Shown here: positions 31,601 to 40,196 of the stretch, one piece after another
Numbering within the stretch: the first letter of the stretch is position 1
Layout: each line of letters begins with the position of its first letter
Origin: an uncultured Carboxylicivirga sp.
Lineage (GTDB): Bacteria > Bacteroidota > Bacteroidia > Bacteroidales > Marinilabiliaceae
Length of the DNA: 64,000 nucleotides
Reading direction: 5' to 3'
NCBI RefSeq assembly: GCF_963674565.1
Contig: NZ_OY771430.1
Span: 3,038,001 to 3,102,000, forward strand
The notes under the pieces: model-generated
Told to the model about the DNA's origin: nothing
Database searches by the model: none
Seen by the model: only the letters and a program-made list of their open reading frames with translations
Program-made: the position numbers and the translations under genes

Positions 31601-34269
31601 CATACTTCTCCGTAATCCCGTCCATTCTCACCATTACTCTTCCATGCAAACGAAAGACTTGCCGACTGTAGGGTTTCCAGATTTATATCTATGGCTAACT
31701 GGGCATTCCTAGTTCTGTTTTTTCTGTAACCAGGTGTTGTACCATCATTTGTTATATAAGCAGAATAAGTCCCTTCGTATGGATCAACCAGCCCATTTTT
31801 AATCCATCGTGTATCAGTATTTGTTTGAGTAAGAACCCAACTTGCATCGCCACCACTTTCCCAATCCTCACTAAACACCGGCACCTTAGCAGGTGTATTG
31901 GCACTTGATGTTACACCTGCAGAGTATATACCATTACGTGTTGACCATGCCTTATAATAATAGATTGTACCATATTTAAGTGGTTCATGATCATAAGTGG
32001 TTTCACTTCCATTACTAAGTATGGTTCCTCCTCCAACGATTTCATCACCAACTTCATATATGGTACCTTCTACAGGATCACCAAACACCCCATCACTAGA
32101 CCATGCAACCATTACATCATCTCCATACCCGCTTAAATCCCACGACAGATTATTTAGTAATACATTATTATTAGATGCTGTAAAATTATCCGGATCATCA
32201 ATAGTGCCCGTGATATAAACATTGTCAACACAAAAACCCGGATTACCGTTATCACCAATGTCAATCCATTTGAAACGTAAAGTCCTGATGGAACCGACAT
32301 AATTTCTTAAATCCAAAGTTTCTTCTCGCCAGGTTGTATTCCTATCCAAGTCATTACTCACCTGCCATCCATCAATAAAGACCTGTCCATATGAATCTCT
32401 ACCATCACCATCGCATTTCCACCAGAAATTAACTGATGCAGTAGTGTAATTACGCAGGTCAACCTCTACATCAAGATATGTAATAGCCCAATCTTCATCA
32501 AAATCAGTAGTAATACCTTTGGTAGTTGAAATATATGCAGATGAAGTTCCTTCATAAGAAGTTGCACTACCCACTACCCATTCGTCTAAATATCCGGCGT
32601 TATCAAAACTCCAGCTATTCCCTCCAGTTTCAAAATCTTCTGCATAAGGTAACGCAACAGGAACCTGAACTTCAGCTGTTAATGCACTTGAATATACTAC
32701 TGTTCCGGAACTAACAGACCAAATAGAATAATTTAAACTACCTTCAAAAACACCCGTATGAGTGTATTCTGTGGCTGATCCAACATAAATAACCTGTCCA
32801 CCTTCTGAAAAATAATCCCCAGCTGTATATTCAGTTCCTCCTTCTGGTCGTCCAATGGCGCCATAAGGCGAATAGGCAACAATCACATCATCATCATCTA
32901 TACTCTTAGTCCACGATAAAGCAATTTCTGTGGCAGAGTTCGCAACGGCATTAAATACCTCAGGACGTGCCACCTCACTACCTGTAATGCGCACTTCATC
33001 AATACACAAACCCGGATTGTCACCATCCTGCCAATCGTTCTCCCACCTGAAGGTTAAATTAAAGGTATTGCCAATTTGGTTCGTTAGATCCACTACCCTT
33101 TCAACCCATACATCCTGTCCGTAAAGAGATTTTGAATTTATAATATTGGTATTATTAATCCGTACACTTCCTCCATCATATCCTCCTTCACCCGTTGCTT
33201 TCCAAAAGAATGACAGCTCTGCACTTTTATAATTAGATGGCAAGGTTACCTGTTTTGTTAAATCAATATTATTAGTTCGATTCACATTATAAGATGCTGT
33301 AGCACCATTATCTGTAGTAACATAAGCAGCATTACTTCCTGAATAGGAAACTGCTGAACCGATCCACCATTCAGTTCCACTATTACCCGTTTCTAAAGAC
33401 CAGCCATTGGTACCATTCTCAAAATCCTCGTACAATTCATCATTTGCACTTAAAGCTTTTACCCCAATCGACTCACTAAATGAATATTTTCGTCCCGATC
33501 CTGAACCAGAATATGACCAAATTCTGAAATACGACCATGTATTAGCATCTATTCCAGTTTGTTGATAAGTTTCTAAATTTCCAATATATACAACCGTTGA
33601 ACCATCATCCAATACATCGCTTACACTATACGAACCGTCATCTAATACTCCAGATAGTTCCGAATCTGCCATTGTAATCAGTACATCACTGTTTCCATTT
33701 AAGTCCCAGGAGAGATCAACTGATGTGGATGTTAAATTAGAATAACTAAAATCCAGCACCCGACTCAGGCTACTTCCCACAATACTAATATCATCCAGAT
33801 ACCAATTACGATTATTGTTGTTATTACCTGAATAGCTTATCTCGAATCGAATATTTATATCCTGCCCTACATAACTGCTAAGATTCACTTCCCGTATGGT
33901 GTTGCCGGTATTATCAACATTATCTAATCCATATGTTAAAAGGATATCATAATTAGAACCTCCATCTGCGGTAAGACTTACGGTACAAGTAACCCCCCAG
34001 GTATTATTATCTCTATATTCTTTGAAATAAAGATAGTTTTCAACATCTCTCAAAGTAACAGTTTGACTCTCAATGTATTTTGTTCTATTATTTCTATTTA
34101 CAGAACCTATAATATCCTGATTATTATAACTGAATCCTCCATTATCGGTCCATCTGGCAGTACTAATTGATCCGCTGGAGAAGTCATCTTCAAACAATTT
34201 AGACTGCGCTTTAACCAGAGAGAAAGATGAGACAATTAAAACTAAAATTAAATAATATATTCTATTCAT
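28612..34269 (-). CDS. Large secreted multidomain protein, paralogue of the preceding gene, T9SS type A sorting domain
   Basis: This 1885-aa protein starts at an ATG (34269); an in-frame TTG six bases upstream is less likely. A signal peptide (YYLILVLIVSSFSLVKAQ) is followed by four adhesin-like jelly-roll modules, three of them ending NPG(F/L)CIDxxxxxG, with FN3-like linkers. A GEVED domain comes next (WIDWDGDEVF at about 1286, GESEDYIVII), then the module shared with both other giant proteins (SRRYWYIG at about 1476, LMANPYPSY, LAPGQSFWV), and a T9SS type A sorting domain ending GVYIIKVVGINQIHTQKIFV. Domain order matches its neighbour throughout, indicating an old tandem duplication. It is probably exported through T9SS to the surface. 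Confidence 0.85.
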   Translation of the reverse strand: MNRIYYLILVLIVSSFSLVKAQSKLFEDDFSSGSISTARWTDNGGFSYNNQDIIGSVNRNNRTKYIESQTVTLRDVENYLYFKEYRDNNTWGVTCTVSLTADGGSNYDILLTYGLDNVDNTGNTIREVNLSSYVGQDINIRFEISYSGNNNNNRNWYLDDISIVGSSLSRVLDFSYSNLTSTSVDLSWDLNGNSDVLITMADSELSGVLDDGSYSVSDVLDDGSTVVYIGNLETYQQTGIDANTWSYFRIWSYSGSGSGRKYSFSESIGVKALSANDELYEDFENGTNGWSLETGNSGTEWWIGSAVSYSGSNAAYVTTDNGATASYNVNRTNNIDLTKQVTLPSNYKSAELSFFWKATGEGGYDGGSVRINNTNIINSKSLYGQDVWVERVVDLTNQIGNTFNLTFRWENDWQDGDNPGLCIDEVRITGSEVARPEVFNAVANSATEIALSWTKSIDDDDVIVAYSPYGAIGRPEGGTEYTAGDYFSEGGQVIYVGSATEYTHTGVFEGSLNYSIWSVSSGTVVYSSALTAEVQVPVALPYAEDFETGGNSWSFDNAGYLDEWVVGSATSYEGTSSAYISTTKGITTDFDEDWAITYLDVEVDLRNYTTASVNFWWKCDGDGRDSYGQVFIDGWQVSNDLDRNTTWREETLDLRNYVGSIRTLRFKWIDIGDNGNPGFCVDNVYITGTIDDPDNFTASNNNVLLNNLSWDLSGYGDDVMVAWSSDGVFGDPVEGTIYEVGDEIVGGGTILSNGSETTYDHEPLKYGTIYYYKAWSTRNGIYSAGVTSSANTPAKVPVFSEDWESGGDASWVLTQTNTDTRWIKNGLVDPYEGTYSAYITNDGTTPGYRKNRTRNAQLAIDINLETLQSASLSFAWKSNGENGRDYGEVWLGGSKITGSPQYSGETTWQTAVVDLSAYCGVVGDQTLEFRWVNDNNNNGNNPGFCIDNIEVGGIYAATSIVDNSNRLATSISSVLNDSGTGISVFEFDLTDKASLYSDITRIQQLVISKGAANEIDDWSDVLGGALLFGPDIDAAGIEGVITSGAITFTGTDFILLEQEGVAETYSLKVWLMPDINSLGVNDNDAFDFAVNSNNIVTGLGDDFVVDQLVESGAVTINVVATAIEIIQQPSEYATIGEALAVVPRISAVDANGNIDLDFGSAIDLVSNGSLIMSPTSVVASSGIATFSNLSFTGSDSETVYLTASYSDWDNVISEEINIQKYCVPILAGDANLYISNVIINTINNTSSYSSNGYGIYLDQEASLTVDVDYSISIGVYDADGNSNVTVWIDWDGDEVFEAGEEVYTGSVSRSGVTVLEGTVNVASNVNLQYGATRMRVQVIDGGNSNTACINSLATEGESEDYIVIISGEGWLGQTNVWSRTQNWSSGAIPDGGTDVYIPEHPYYNDVFPIISGTVSMNDLEIAENASLTISAGSKVNINGDVITNGGLVIKNTNVSPSSVITGGNVTGDVTVNWTYSSRRYWYIGHSVTGIDISDYDDAISGDNAYFLYNYIGSWNVLSDPYSFSDPMEGYSLIVKNEGTEFVHTGELNNNTSYSKTLSYGWQLMANPYPSYYQLTVEDDITGDFRNTKGSVYVRTGDDWNSRYLATYNVLTGITTPETFDGILAPGQSFWVEKAANGDVFMNADKRIHGSAALKSSYRNQNTLRINLQNEFTSSESVVALRDNGTFDFSKLDSKIRMESDNKLSYLYSLKSDNKAVINVLPTEFDSCAIQIGFKAFCDGEHVLSVGGISTFDAEKEIILEDKVKGQFVDLRLTNNYTFTTNKGLCDDRFILHLLIGSFDAEDEVPTSISNKNNDVSVSCIKGDIYIKCNWEEQSKGVSLYNLNGQLINSTSFTGTEHRMEWNKQGVYIIKVVGINQIHTQKIFVE

Positions 34270-35041
34270 AATCAATTATTTTAGACTCTAATACAAACAT
34301 TGTTGCCAACATTCGTGGATTTGTACGTAAAATCTGGATAAGGTTAATACAAATTGGATAAATGATACTTTTATCTTGATTCATGTATACTTTTTGGTTA
34401 CCAATCTCTAAAAACGATGTCGAGTCATTGTATTTTAACCCAACTAAAAAAGAATCATTCAATTTCAAAATGCGAAATTATGATTTCTGTTTGAATTATT
34501 TAATGGATTTTGTCAATCTGTAATCAAAAAACGCAAGTCGTCCAATATTAAATCTTCAAATCATATAGATTAAACGCATAAAAGTAAATGCCATTCCACT
34601 AAATAGTAAATTAATATTCTCCAGAACTTTCATACCATAACGATCTGATGAAGTTTTGTCACTTTCTGATGTAATAATACTCCAAATGGAATTGAAATGC
34701 TGTAACAGCCCTGTTGTTAGCATTCAACTACATTAATTTTGAGGATTACCGATGCAATATACATTCAATAAGAAAATAAACCTTTCAACATCAATGAATA
34801 GTAATATCAATAATTATTGAAAGTGATTTACTGCTCAGCCTTTAACAGCCAAGCCCTATTGTTAAGCCAAATCAAAAACGCATATAAATTTAATTAACAC
34901 ATAATAAAACAAGTGCACCTATTAAATTACATTACAATATTTATATCTAATTAATTACTTATCTTTTTTACTGTTTACTATTGATTTTAATATTTATAAA
35001 CAATATCTTTTTTTTACTATTAACTTTTAAACCTAATTATC
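34270..35041. other. Long intergenic region without a supported gene
   Basis: This 770-nt AT-rich stretch presumably contains promoters of the two divergent genes. A 55-codon minus-strand frame (34556-34723, beginning MLTTGLLQHF) and a 68-codon frame (34262-34468) are open, but neither has other support. No repeat or strong hairpin was seen. Confidence 0.4.
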
Positions 35042-35752
35042 ATGATTAAAAACATTAAAATTTACCAGCTTCGCAACAATGAATTTATCCAGTTCATCAA
35101 GGACACATTGCAACTTTTCGACGCTAACCAAACTATTAAAGAGAAAGTGAAAGAAAGACTAGAAGCGCTAATAAATGTGTTCAATCTAATACTTAGTAAT
35201 TTCAAAGAGAATAAATCCAACACTATTACAGATGAACTGGTTGAAATTGATAACAAACGTGATGAAGCCTTAAATGGAATTTCCAGACTATTGGAAGCCT
35301 ATACTCACCATTACCATGCAGACAAAAGAGATAATGCCCGACTTCTATTGGAATCAATTAAAATACATGGAACAGGTTTAACTCGATTGAATTACATGGC
35401 TGAAACATCAGTTATCGACAGCCTTATCAGTAAATGGTACAGTGATAATAAAATGACTGAAGCACTGGACAAAATGAATCTCAAGGAATGGGCAGAGGAG
35501 CTTAGTACCGAAAACACATTATTCAACCAAAAATACCTTGATCGTAATCAACAGGAAGCCAATGCTCCCGCCATACGTCTGGGAGAATCAAGAAAAAGCA
35601 CAACAGAACTATACCATCAATTGATAGAACACACCAACGCTCATATTTTACTTAATGATGATGAGGTTTTTAATAATTTTACTAATGAAATCAACCGGTT
35701 AATCGACCAATACAACAAAATCATTGAAATGCGATCAAAAAGCAGTTCATAA
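35042..35752 (+). CDS. DUF6261-like helical protein
   Basis: The 236-aa product is predicted to be almost entirely alpha-helical, with no signal peptide or membrane segment. The pattern (an L-R-N-N-E-F start, then TDELVEIDNKRDEALNGISRLLEAYTHH in the first half and repeated acidic helices) resembles the Bacteroidota family DUF6261, whose function is unknown and which often occurs in several copies per genome. I rely on memory of the family, so the assignment is tentative. The gene stands alone behind a long AT-rich region. Confidence 0.6.
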   Translation: MIKNIKIYQLRNNEFIQFIKDTLQLFDANQTIKEKVKERLEALINVFNLILSNFKENKSNTITDELVEIDNKRDEALNGISRLLEAYTHHYHADKRDNARLLLESIKIHGTGLTRLNYMAETSVIDSLISKWYSDNKMTEALDKMNLKEWAEELSTENTLFNQKYLDRNQQEANAPAIRLGESRKSTTELYHQLIEHTNAHILLNDDEVFNNFTNEINRLIDQYNKIIEMRSKSSS

Positions 35753-35781
35753 TAATCTATAAATTAATTTGGGAGTTTTGT

Positions 35782-35812
35782 GGGTCTGCTATAGTGGCAG
35801 GCCTCTTTCTTT
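35782..35812 (+). terminator. Possible terminator of the DUF6261-like gene
   Basis: The arms ggtctgc and gcaggcc pair (one G-T) around a 7-nt loop and are followed by tctttct. The T-tract is imperfect. Confidence 0.45.
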
Positions 35813-35983
35813 AAATACAGATAGCGTTCTGTATAAAATTGTCTTTCAATTAATCATTAAAAAGATATTACAAAATTCGTTACTACATAGGAAATAATAA
35901 TGTAATATATAATAAAAAACATAGTTGTATATTAGACTAAGGAGCCATCTTCTACATCACAAAAATTTAGTGATCTAATCGAA

Positions 35984-37084
35984 CTAAATTATCTCCACCT
36001 TCCTCAAAATCTTCCATTCCGCAACGCAACAAATAATTCCGGTAAGGGAAGGACATTTATCTTCTAAAACTCTTTCGACATCCGAAGGACGTTTCAGATC
36101 ACTAAATAACTCGACAGGGAAAGCGATATCACCCAGATCCATCTCTGTATCCACATTTCTAACACCAAATGTAAGAAGGGTTAATTCCTCAAAACCTGGC
36201 ATAATCTGAGCTACTTCTTTTACAAAACTAAAGGCCCCGATACGATCTTCCGCAACAACAGGCACTACATGGAAAGCTCTTACAATCTCGGGAGATAGCA
36301 ACTGACGAAACTCACGACTGGCAATGCTAAGAACCATCGAAACAACAATACCACCCGAAACAACGATCTCACCCGGTTTATATCTTTGGTAATTATAATG
36401 TATGGGATGCGTATTTTTAAAGTAAGTCGCCCAATACAGGTTCTCGCTTTTTCCTACAGGACGAACAAAAGGATGCAACATAAGGTCACCAGGCTCAAAA
36501 TCCTTAATCTTATTTTCGAGTTCTATCCCTCTTACTCTGGCTAAAATCTTTTCTTTAAAATGGTGATTCTTTAAATTACTGTTTCCTTTAGCATTTTCAT
36601 CGCCACAACCATCAATATAAGGGAAAAGGGTAACCCTTTCAAGCGAAAAGATACGTTCCCCTTTTTGGTTCGAAAGCACGTGCTCAGAAATTATAATTGA
36701 ATATCTGTTGTTTGACGTGGGTTCAACCGACTTTATAGTTATTTCACAGGTTAAAGTATCACCCGCAAAGGCAGGATTCAGATATAATGCATTTCGTATT
36801 TCAAGATGCAGTAAACTTGAATGGGCGAAATTTTCAACTCCCAAACTCAAGGTCAGGTTCAATAAAAAGCCATAAGGAAGATATAATTCATGAAAACCAA
36901 GGATTCCAGCAAATTCACGACTATTTTCAGTATAAGATGAAGTAGGCATAAAACCACTCCATAAACTATGAATAGATTCATCAGCCGTAATACTAAAATG
37001 ACTAACTATCTCCTGACCAACAACAACTTTGTTAAGATCCAGCCCGTAATTGACTTTTTTATTAGGTTTGATATAATCCTGCAT
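35984..37084 (-). CDS. Double hot-dog MaoC-like protein (putative acyl-CoA hydratase/thioester-binding)
   Basis: The 366-aa protein appears to contain two hot-dog folds, at about residues 10-160 and 190-350. The first has the typical hot-dog helix-strand segment AFAGDTLTCEITIKSVEPTS. The second has HPIHYN followed by a Gly-rich helix (VVSGGIVVSMVLS), resembling the N-P-I-H active-site loop of MaoC hydratases. The Asp that usually lies five residues before the catalytic His appears replaced by Asn, so activity is uncertain. Such proteins act on CoA or ACP thioesters. The gene is separate from its neighbours and preceded by a good -7 box. Confidence 0.55.
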   Translation of the reverse strand: MQDYIKPNKKVNYGLDLNKVVVGQEIVSHFSITADESIHSLWSGFMPTSSYTENSREFAGILGFHELYLPYGFLLNLTLSLGVENFAHSSLLHLEIRNALYLNPAFAGDTLTCEITIKSVEPTSNNRYSIIISEHVLSNQKGERIFSLERVTLFPYIDGCGDENAKGNSNLKNHHFKEKILARVRGIELENKIKDFEPGDLMLHPFVRPVGKSENLYWATYFKNTHPIHYNYQRYKPGEIVVSGGIVVSMVLSIASREFRQLLSPEIVRAFHVVPVVAEDRIGAFSFVKEVAQIMPGFEELTLLTFGVRNVDTEMDLGDIAFPVELFSDLKRPSDVERVLEDKCPSLTGIICCVAEWKILRKVEII

Positions 37085-37104
37085 CTACATCTAGTTTGAT
37101 AGAA

Positions 37105-37133
37105 CAAAAATAGGCTAATTATAAATAAAACAA
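37105..37133 (-). promoter_or_regulatory. Probable promoter of the MaoC-like gene
   Basis: On the minus strand TTG (37133-37131), an 18-nt spacer and TATTTTTG (37112-37105) match the Bacteroidota consensus, 20 nt before the start codon. Confidence 0.5.
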
Positions 37134-37297
37134 GCACCACTTAAGACCCAGACTATCTTAAAAATTCCTAATCCTTTCGATTTTTTAAGTTATAATCCAT
37201 ATTTACTTTCAGTTTCGAACATAAAAGCAAGACAAAATGCATATTTTTCAAATTACCCCCCTATATTTTTATACCTCCAAAGCAATATTTAACATTT

Positions 37298-38302
37298 TCA
37301 CTCCCAAACTCCATCAATTCTATCTCCACAAATATGGCAACTTCCATCACTTCTTAAGTTAGCGATCCTTATGCCTCCATCACGATTAATCATTTCTGTC
37401 TTGCAATTCGGACAAAAGGTTGAAGAAACATTCTGTTTGTGCACATTTCCTATATAAACATATTTCATGCCGACTTCTGCTGCTATTTGCCTGGCCTTCA
37501 AAAGAACCTCCAATGATGTCAAATTTAAATCTGAAAGATGATATGTTGGAACAAAACGGCTAAAATGAAGGGGCACCTGTCCAAAACCTTCTTTTACAAG
37601 CCATCTGCACATCTTTTCAATCATATTGACATCATCTGTCCATCCAGGTATAATCAAATTGGTTATTTCAAGCCAGGTATCAGAATCATTAATCAACTGC
37701 AATGCTTTCAATACAGGCTTAAGTGATCCTCCATTTAATTTGTTATATATTTTATCATCAAAACACTTCAAATCAATATTAGCTCCATCTATATATGGCA
37801 ACAAATTATTCAAAGGTCTGGAGTTCATATAACCAGATGAAACCAAGACATTTTTTACTCCATGATCTTTTGCCTTTTCTGCAACATCCAACATAAATTC
37901 GTAAAAAACCACCGGATCAGTATAAGTATATGAGATACTCTCGCAATTTGTATCCAATACCATCTTGACGATCGATTCAGGTGCTAACTTTTGTGCACTA
38001 TGCTCATCGACAGAATTTTGTGAAATTTGCCAGTTTTGACAATTCAAACAGGATAATACACAACCATTGGTACTGATTGAAAACGACTTGCTACCGGGCA
38101 GAAAGTGATAAAGTGGTTTTTTCTCAATAGGATCAACATGCATTGCAGAAACCATTCCATACGATAAAGAAAAAAGGGTTCCCTCTATATTTTGCCTTAC
38201 CCGACATAATCCAATTTGACCTTCTTCCAAAACACATGTATGGGGACACAAAACACATTTAACCTTATTCAGTTTTGATATATAAAAGCTAGCCTCTTTC
38301 AT
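37298..38302 (-). CDS. amrS: AmmeMemoRadiSam system radical SAM enzyme
   Basis: This 334-aa protein is a radical SAM enzyme of the AmmeMemoRadiSam family. The cluster-binding motif is C81-x3-C85-x2-C88 in TNGCVLSCLNCQNW. An N-terminal Cys group (C16, C19 with PHTC) and a C-terminal Cys group (CPNC...CHIC) suggest extra metal or cluster sites, as usual for the family. It starts 3 nt after the stop of the Memo-AMMECR1 fusion gene and is surely cotranscribed with it. The three-part system is widely conserved from bacteria to archaea, and its reaction is not settled to my knowledge. Length is normal. Confidence 0.9.
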   Translation of the reverse strand: MKEASFYISKLNKVKCVLCPHTCVLEEGQIGLCRVRQNIEGTLFSLSYGMVSAMHVDPIEKKPLYHFLPGSKSFSISTNGCVLSCLNCQNWQISQNSVDEHSAQKLAPESIVKMVLDTNCESISYTYTDPVVFYEFMLDVAEKAKDHGVKNVLVSSGYMNSRPLNNLLPYIDGANIDLKCFDDKIYNKLNGGSLKPVLKALQLINDSDTWLEITNLIIPGWTDDVNMIEKMCRWLVKEGFGQVPLHFSRFVPTYHLSDLNLTSLEVLLKARQIAAEVGMKYVYIGNVHKQNVSSTFCPNCKTEMINRDGGIRIANLRSDGSCHICGDRIDGVWE

Positions 38303-38305
38303 TTT

Positions 38306-39727
38306 TTATGATAAATCATCATCAACCTCTGAAACAACTGTACACTCATAAATATACAGTTTTGCACTTTTTAATTCTTCACTTGTTAATCCAGCCTTAT
38401 TTTTAGCACAGTATGAAACAAATTCTTCCTTAGTCCATCCATTGCGAACAGCCACTACAGGCAAGAAAGTTCCTGATTTAAATTCGTTGCAAACATAAAT
38501 ACCATGCCTTCCGATTTCTATTTCTTCAATTGAAGAAATTGGAATTAACGGTCCCAGCACTGATATCTCAAGAGTAAGCTCATCTAACTCATCTTTACAA
38601 ACCTTTTCAAATCTGGAATCCCTACTGGCAGCATCAACAGCTAATCTTTGAACTAAATTCTTTAAGGGTTGATTCGGACTAAATGTGCCAATACAACCTC
38701 GCAATTTGCCAAAAACATATACAGATACAAAGGCTCCTAAATATACATTCAAGGGATAATCCGGATATTCAATTTCTTCAGCATCTAAATGAAAGTAATT
38801 ATACAATCCTTGCCGAGCATACGATAACAACTGTTTACGTGCATGGATTGAAAGATCAAAACCTTTTTTTTCAAAAACAGCTATCGACTGATAACCCACC
38901 ACCCGCGAATGGTCTCTCATTATTTTATCTCCTGAATTTTGATATAAGACAGGACGATATTTTAAACCATTTACATCCTCACTCAATGACTGAAATAATA
39001 AAACTGCTGTCCAACCGCATAAATTAGTTACAAGTCCCGGAACCAAACTATCCTTTTGATCAATTATAAATTTTCTTAAACCATCCGGAGAATTTTTCAA
39101 AATAGCTTCTGTTGTAACTGAATCAATCCGAACAGCATCATCATAATCAGGATAATGGGAAAAATCTGTACTGATTATAAAAAGGTTGTCATTACTAAAA
39201 AGATATTTCAAAACATTTGCCACTTCTTCAATCACTTCTTCATCATCAGCTCCTACTATTATTGGAAGAATTTTAAATTTATTATTTAATCTCCTTTGCA
39301 AAAAGGGCAATTGAACTTCCAAACAATGTTCCTTTTCATGTGCTTCAGGAAGATATCTTAGATACTTACAATTTTTTATTAGTTGATTAGCCAAATCAAC
39401 ATCAACTTCAACCAATCCCAGGGGTGTTTCATAAGCCTCCTTCAAACAAACTGAAACACCTTTGAAACGATGATAATGACTTGAACCGATAAGTATTATT
39501 CGCTTATACTTTGCATCCGGGTTGATTTGCACATATGCACTGGCAGCAACTTCTCCTGAATAAACATAACCGGCATGAGGAACAATCACAGCTCTTAATA
39601 CTTCATCATGAGTCAACACATTGTTTACCTCCTGTAACAAAGAATCAACCGAATTACGCAATTCCACGGCATTATCACTATAAAACATTCCACTAACGGA
39701 AGCCCTTCTAATATCAATCTTTTCCAT
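38306..39727 (-). CDS. amrBA: AmmeMemoRadiSam system protein: Memo (AmrB) fused to AMMECR1 (AmrA)
   Basis: The 473-aa product joins two domains that are separate proteins in many organisms. Residues ~1-285 are a Memo-like domain with the conserved VPHAGYVYSG (about 48-57), IGSSHYHRFKG and STDFSHYPDYDD, the His-rich pocket of this dioxygenase-like fold. Residues ~295-465 are an AMMECR1 domain with the hallmark LRGCIGTFSP at about 341 and DSRF downstream. The fusion directly precedes amrS, so the whole system is encoded in 2.4 kb. The fusion means A and B act at 1:1 stoichiometry. The gene name is descriptive. Confidence 0.92.
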   Translation of the reverse strand: MEKIDIRRASVSGMFYSDNAVELRNSVDSLLQEVNNVLTHDEVLRAVIVPHAGYVYSGEVAASAYVQINPDAKYKRIILIGSSHYHRFKGVSVCLKEAYETPLGLVEVDVDLANQLIKNCKYLRYLPEAHEKEHCLEVQLPFLQRRLNNKFKILPIIVGADDEEVIEEVANVLKYLFSNDNLFIISTDFSHYPDYDDAVRIDSVTTEAILKNSPDGLRKFIIDQKDSLVPGLVTNLCGWTAVLLFQSLSEDVNGLKYRPVLYQNSGDKIMRDHSRVVGYQSIAVFEKKGFDLSIHARKQLLSYARQGLYNYFHLDAEEIEYPDYPLNVYLGAFVSVYVFGKLRGCIGTFSPNQPLKNLVQRLAVDAASRDSRFEKVCKDELDELTLEISVLGPLIPISSIEEIEIGRHGIYVCNEFKSGTFLPVVAVRNGWTKEEFVSYCAKNKAGLTSEELKSAKLYIYECTVVSEVDDDLS

Positions 39728-39887
39728 AATAATGCAGACCTATCTTTATAAAGTTACGAAGAAAATTCACCAAATAAGATTTTTTAACATCCCATAAAGT
39801 TATCCTGAATTCCAACCTGATATGAATAGTTGAAATGACACAACGCGATCTTAACAACAAAATCAAGTTCTTTTTTTTGCAACAGAA

Positions 39888-39918
39888 TTTGGAATAAAAA
39901 GAAAAGGATGTATCTTTG
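39888..39918 (+). promoter_or_regulatory. Promoter of the tRNA-Lys cluster
   Basis: TTTG (39888-39891), 19 nt, then TATCTTTG (39911-39918): a perfect match to the Bacteroidota consensus, placing the transcript start ~15 nt before the first tRNA. Confidence 0.75.
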
Positions 39919-39941
39919 CACCGCAATTGAGAAAAACGGAT

Positions 39942-40014
39942 GATTCAGTAGCTCAGCTGGTAGAGCACATCCCTTTTAAGGATGGGGTCCTGGGTTCGAA
40001 CCCCAGCTGAATCA
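39942..40014 (+). tRNA. tRNA-Lys(TTT), copy 1
   Basis: This 73-nt gene has acceptor GATTCAG pairing with CTGAATC, an anticodon arm CATCC-CTTTTAA-GGATG (anticodon TTT) and T loop GTTCGAA. CCA is not encoded, unlike the tRNAs in the rRNA operon. Confidence 0.97.
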
Positions 40015-40029
40015 CTAAACAAACAAGAG

Positions 40030-40060
40030 GCGATTAAGATAACTTTTTAGTCGCTTTTTT
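40030..40060 (+). terminator. Terminator-like hairpin after tRNA-Lys copy 1
   Basis: The stem gcgattaa / ttagtcgc (one G-T pair) is followed by six T residues. An almost identical element follows copy 2. Confidence 0.7.
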
Positions 40061-40069
40061 ATCAGCGTT

Positions 40070-40142
40070 GATTCAGTAGCTCAGCTGGTAGAGCACATCC
40101 CTTTTAAGGATGGGGTCCTGGGTTCGAACCCCAGCTGAATCA
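40070..40142 (+). tRNA. tRNA-Lys(TTT), copy 2
   Basis: Identical in sequence to copy 1 over all 73 nt, 128 nt downstream of it. No promoter motif was found in the intervening spacer. Confidence 0.97.
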
Positions 40143-40156
40143 CAAAAAAACAAGAG

Positions 40157-40187
40157 GCGATTAAACACAGTTTTAGTCGCTTTTTTT
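40157..40187 (+). terminator. Terminator-like hairpin after tRNA-Lys copy 2
   Basis: The stem gcgattaaa / tttagtcgc is followed by seven T residues. It is a near-duplicate of the hairpin after copy 1. Confidence 0.7.
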
Positions 40188-40196
40188 ATCAGCGTT

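Noticed and set aside
34262..34468. 68-codon minus-strand frame overlapping the start of the 1885-aa gene
   Set aside because: It overlaps the start codon region of a clear gene, has no recognisable domain and lies in promoter sequence.
39714..39926. 70-codon minus-strand frame before amrBA
   Set aside because: It overlaps the tRNA-Lys promoter and the amrBA start, with Cys/Phe/Lys-biased composition from poly-T sequence.
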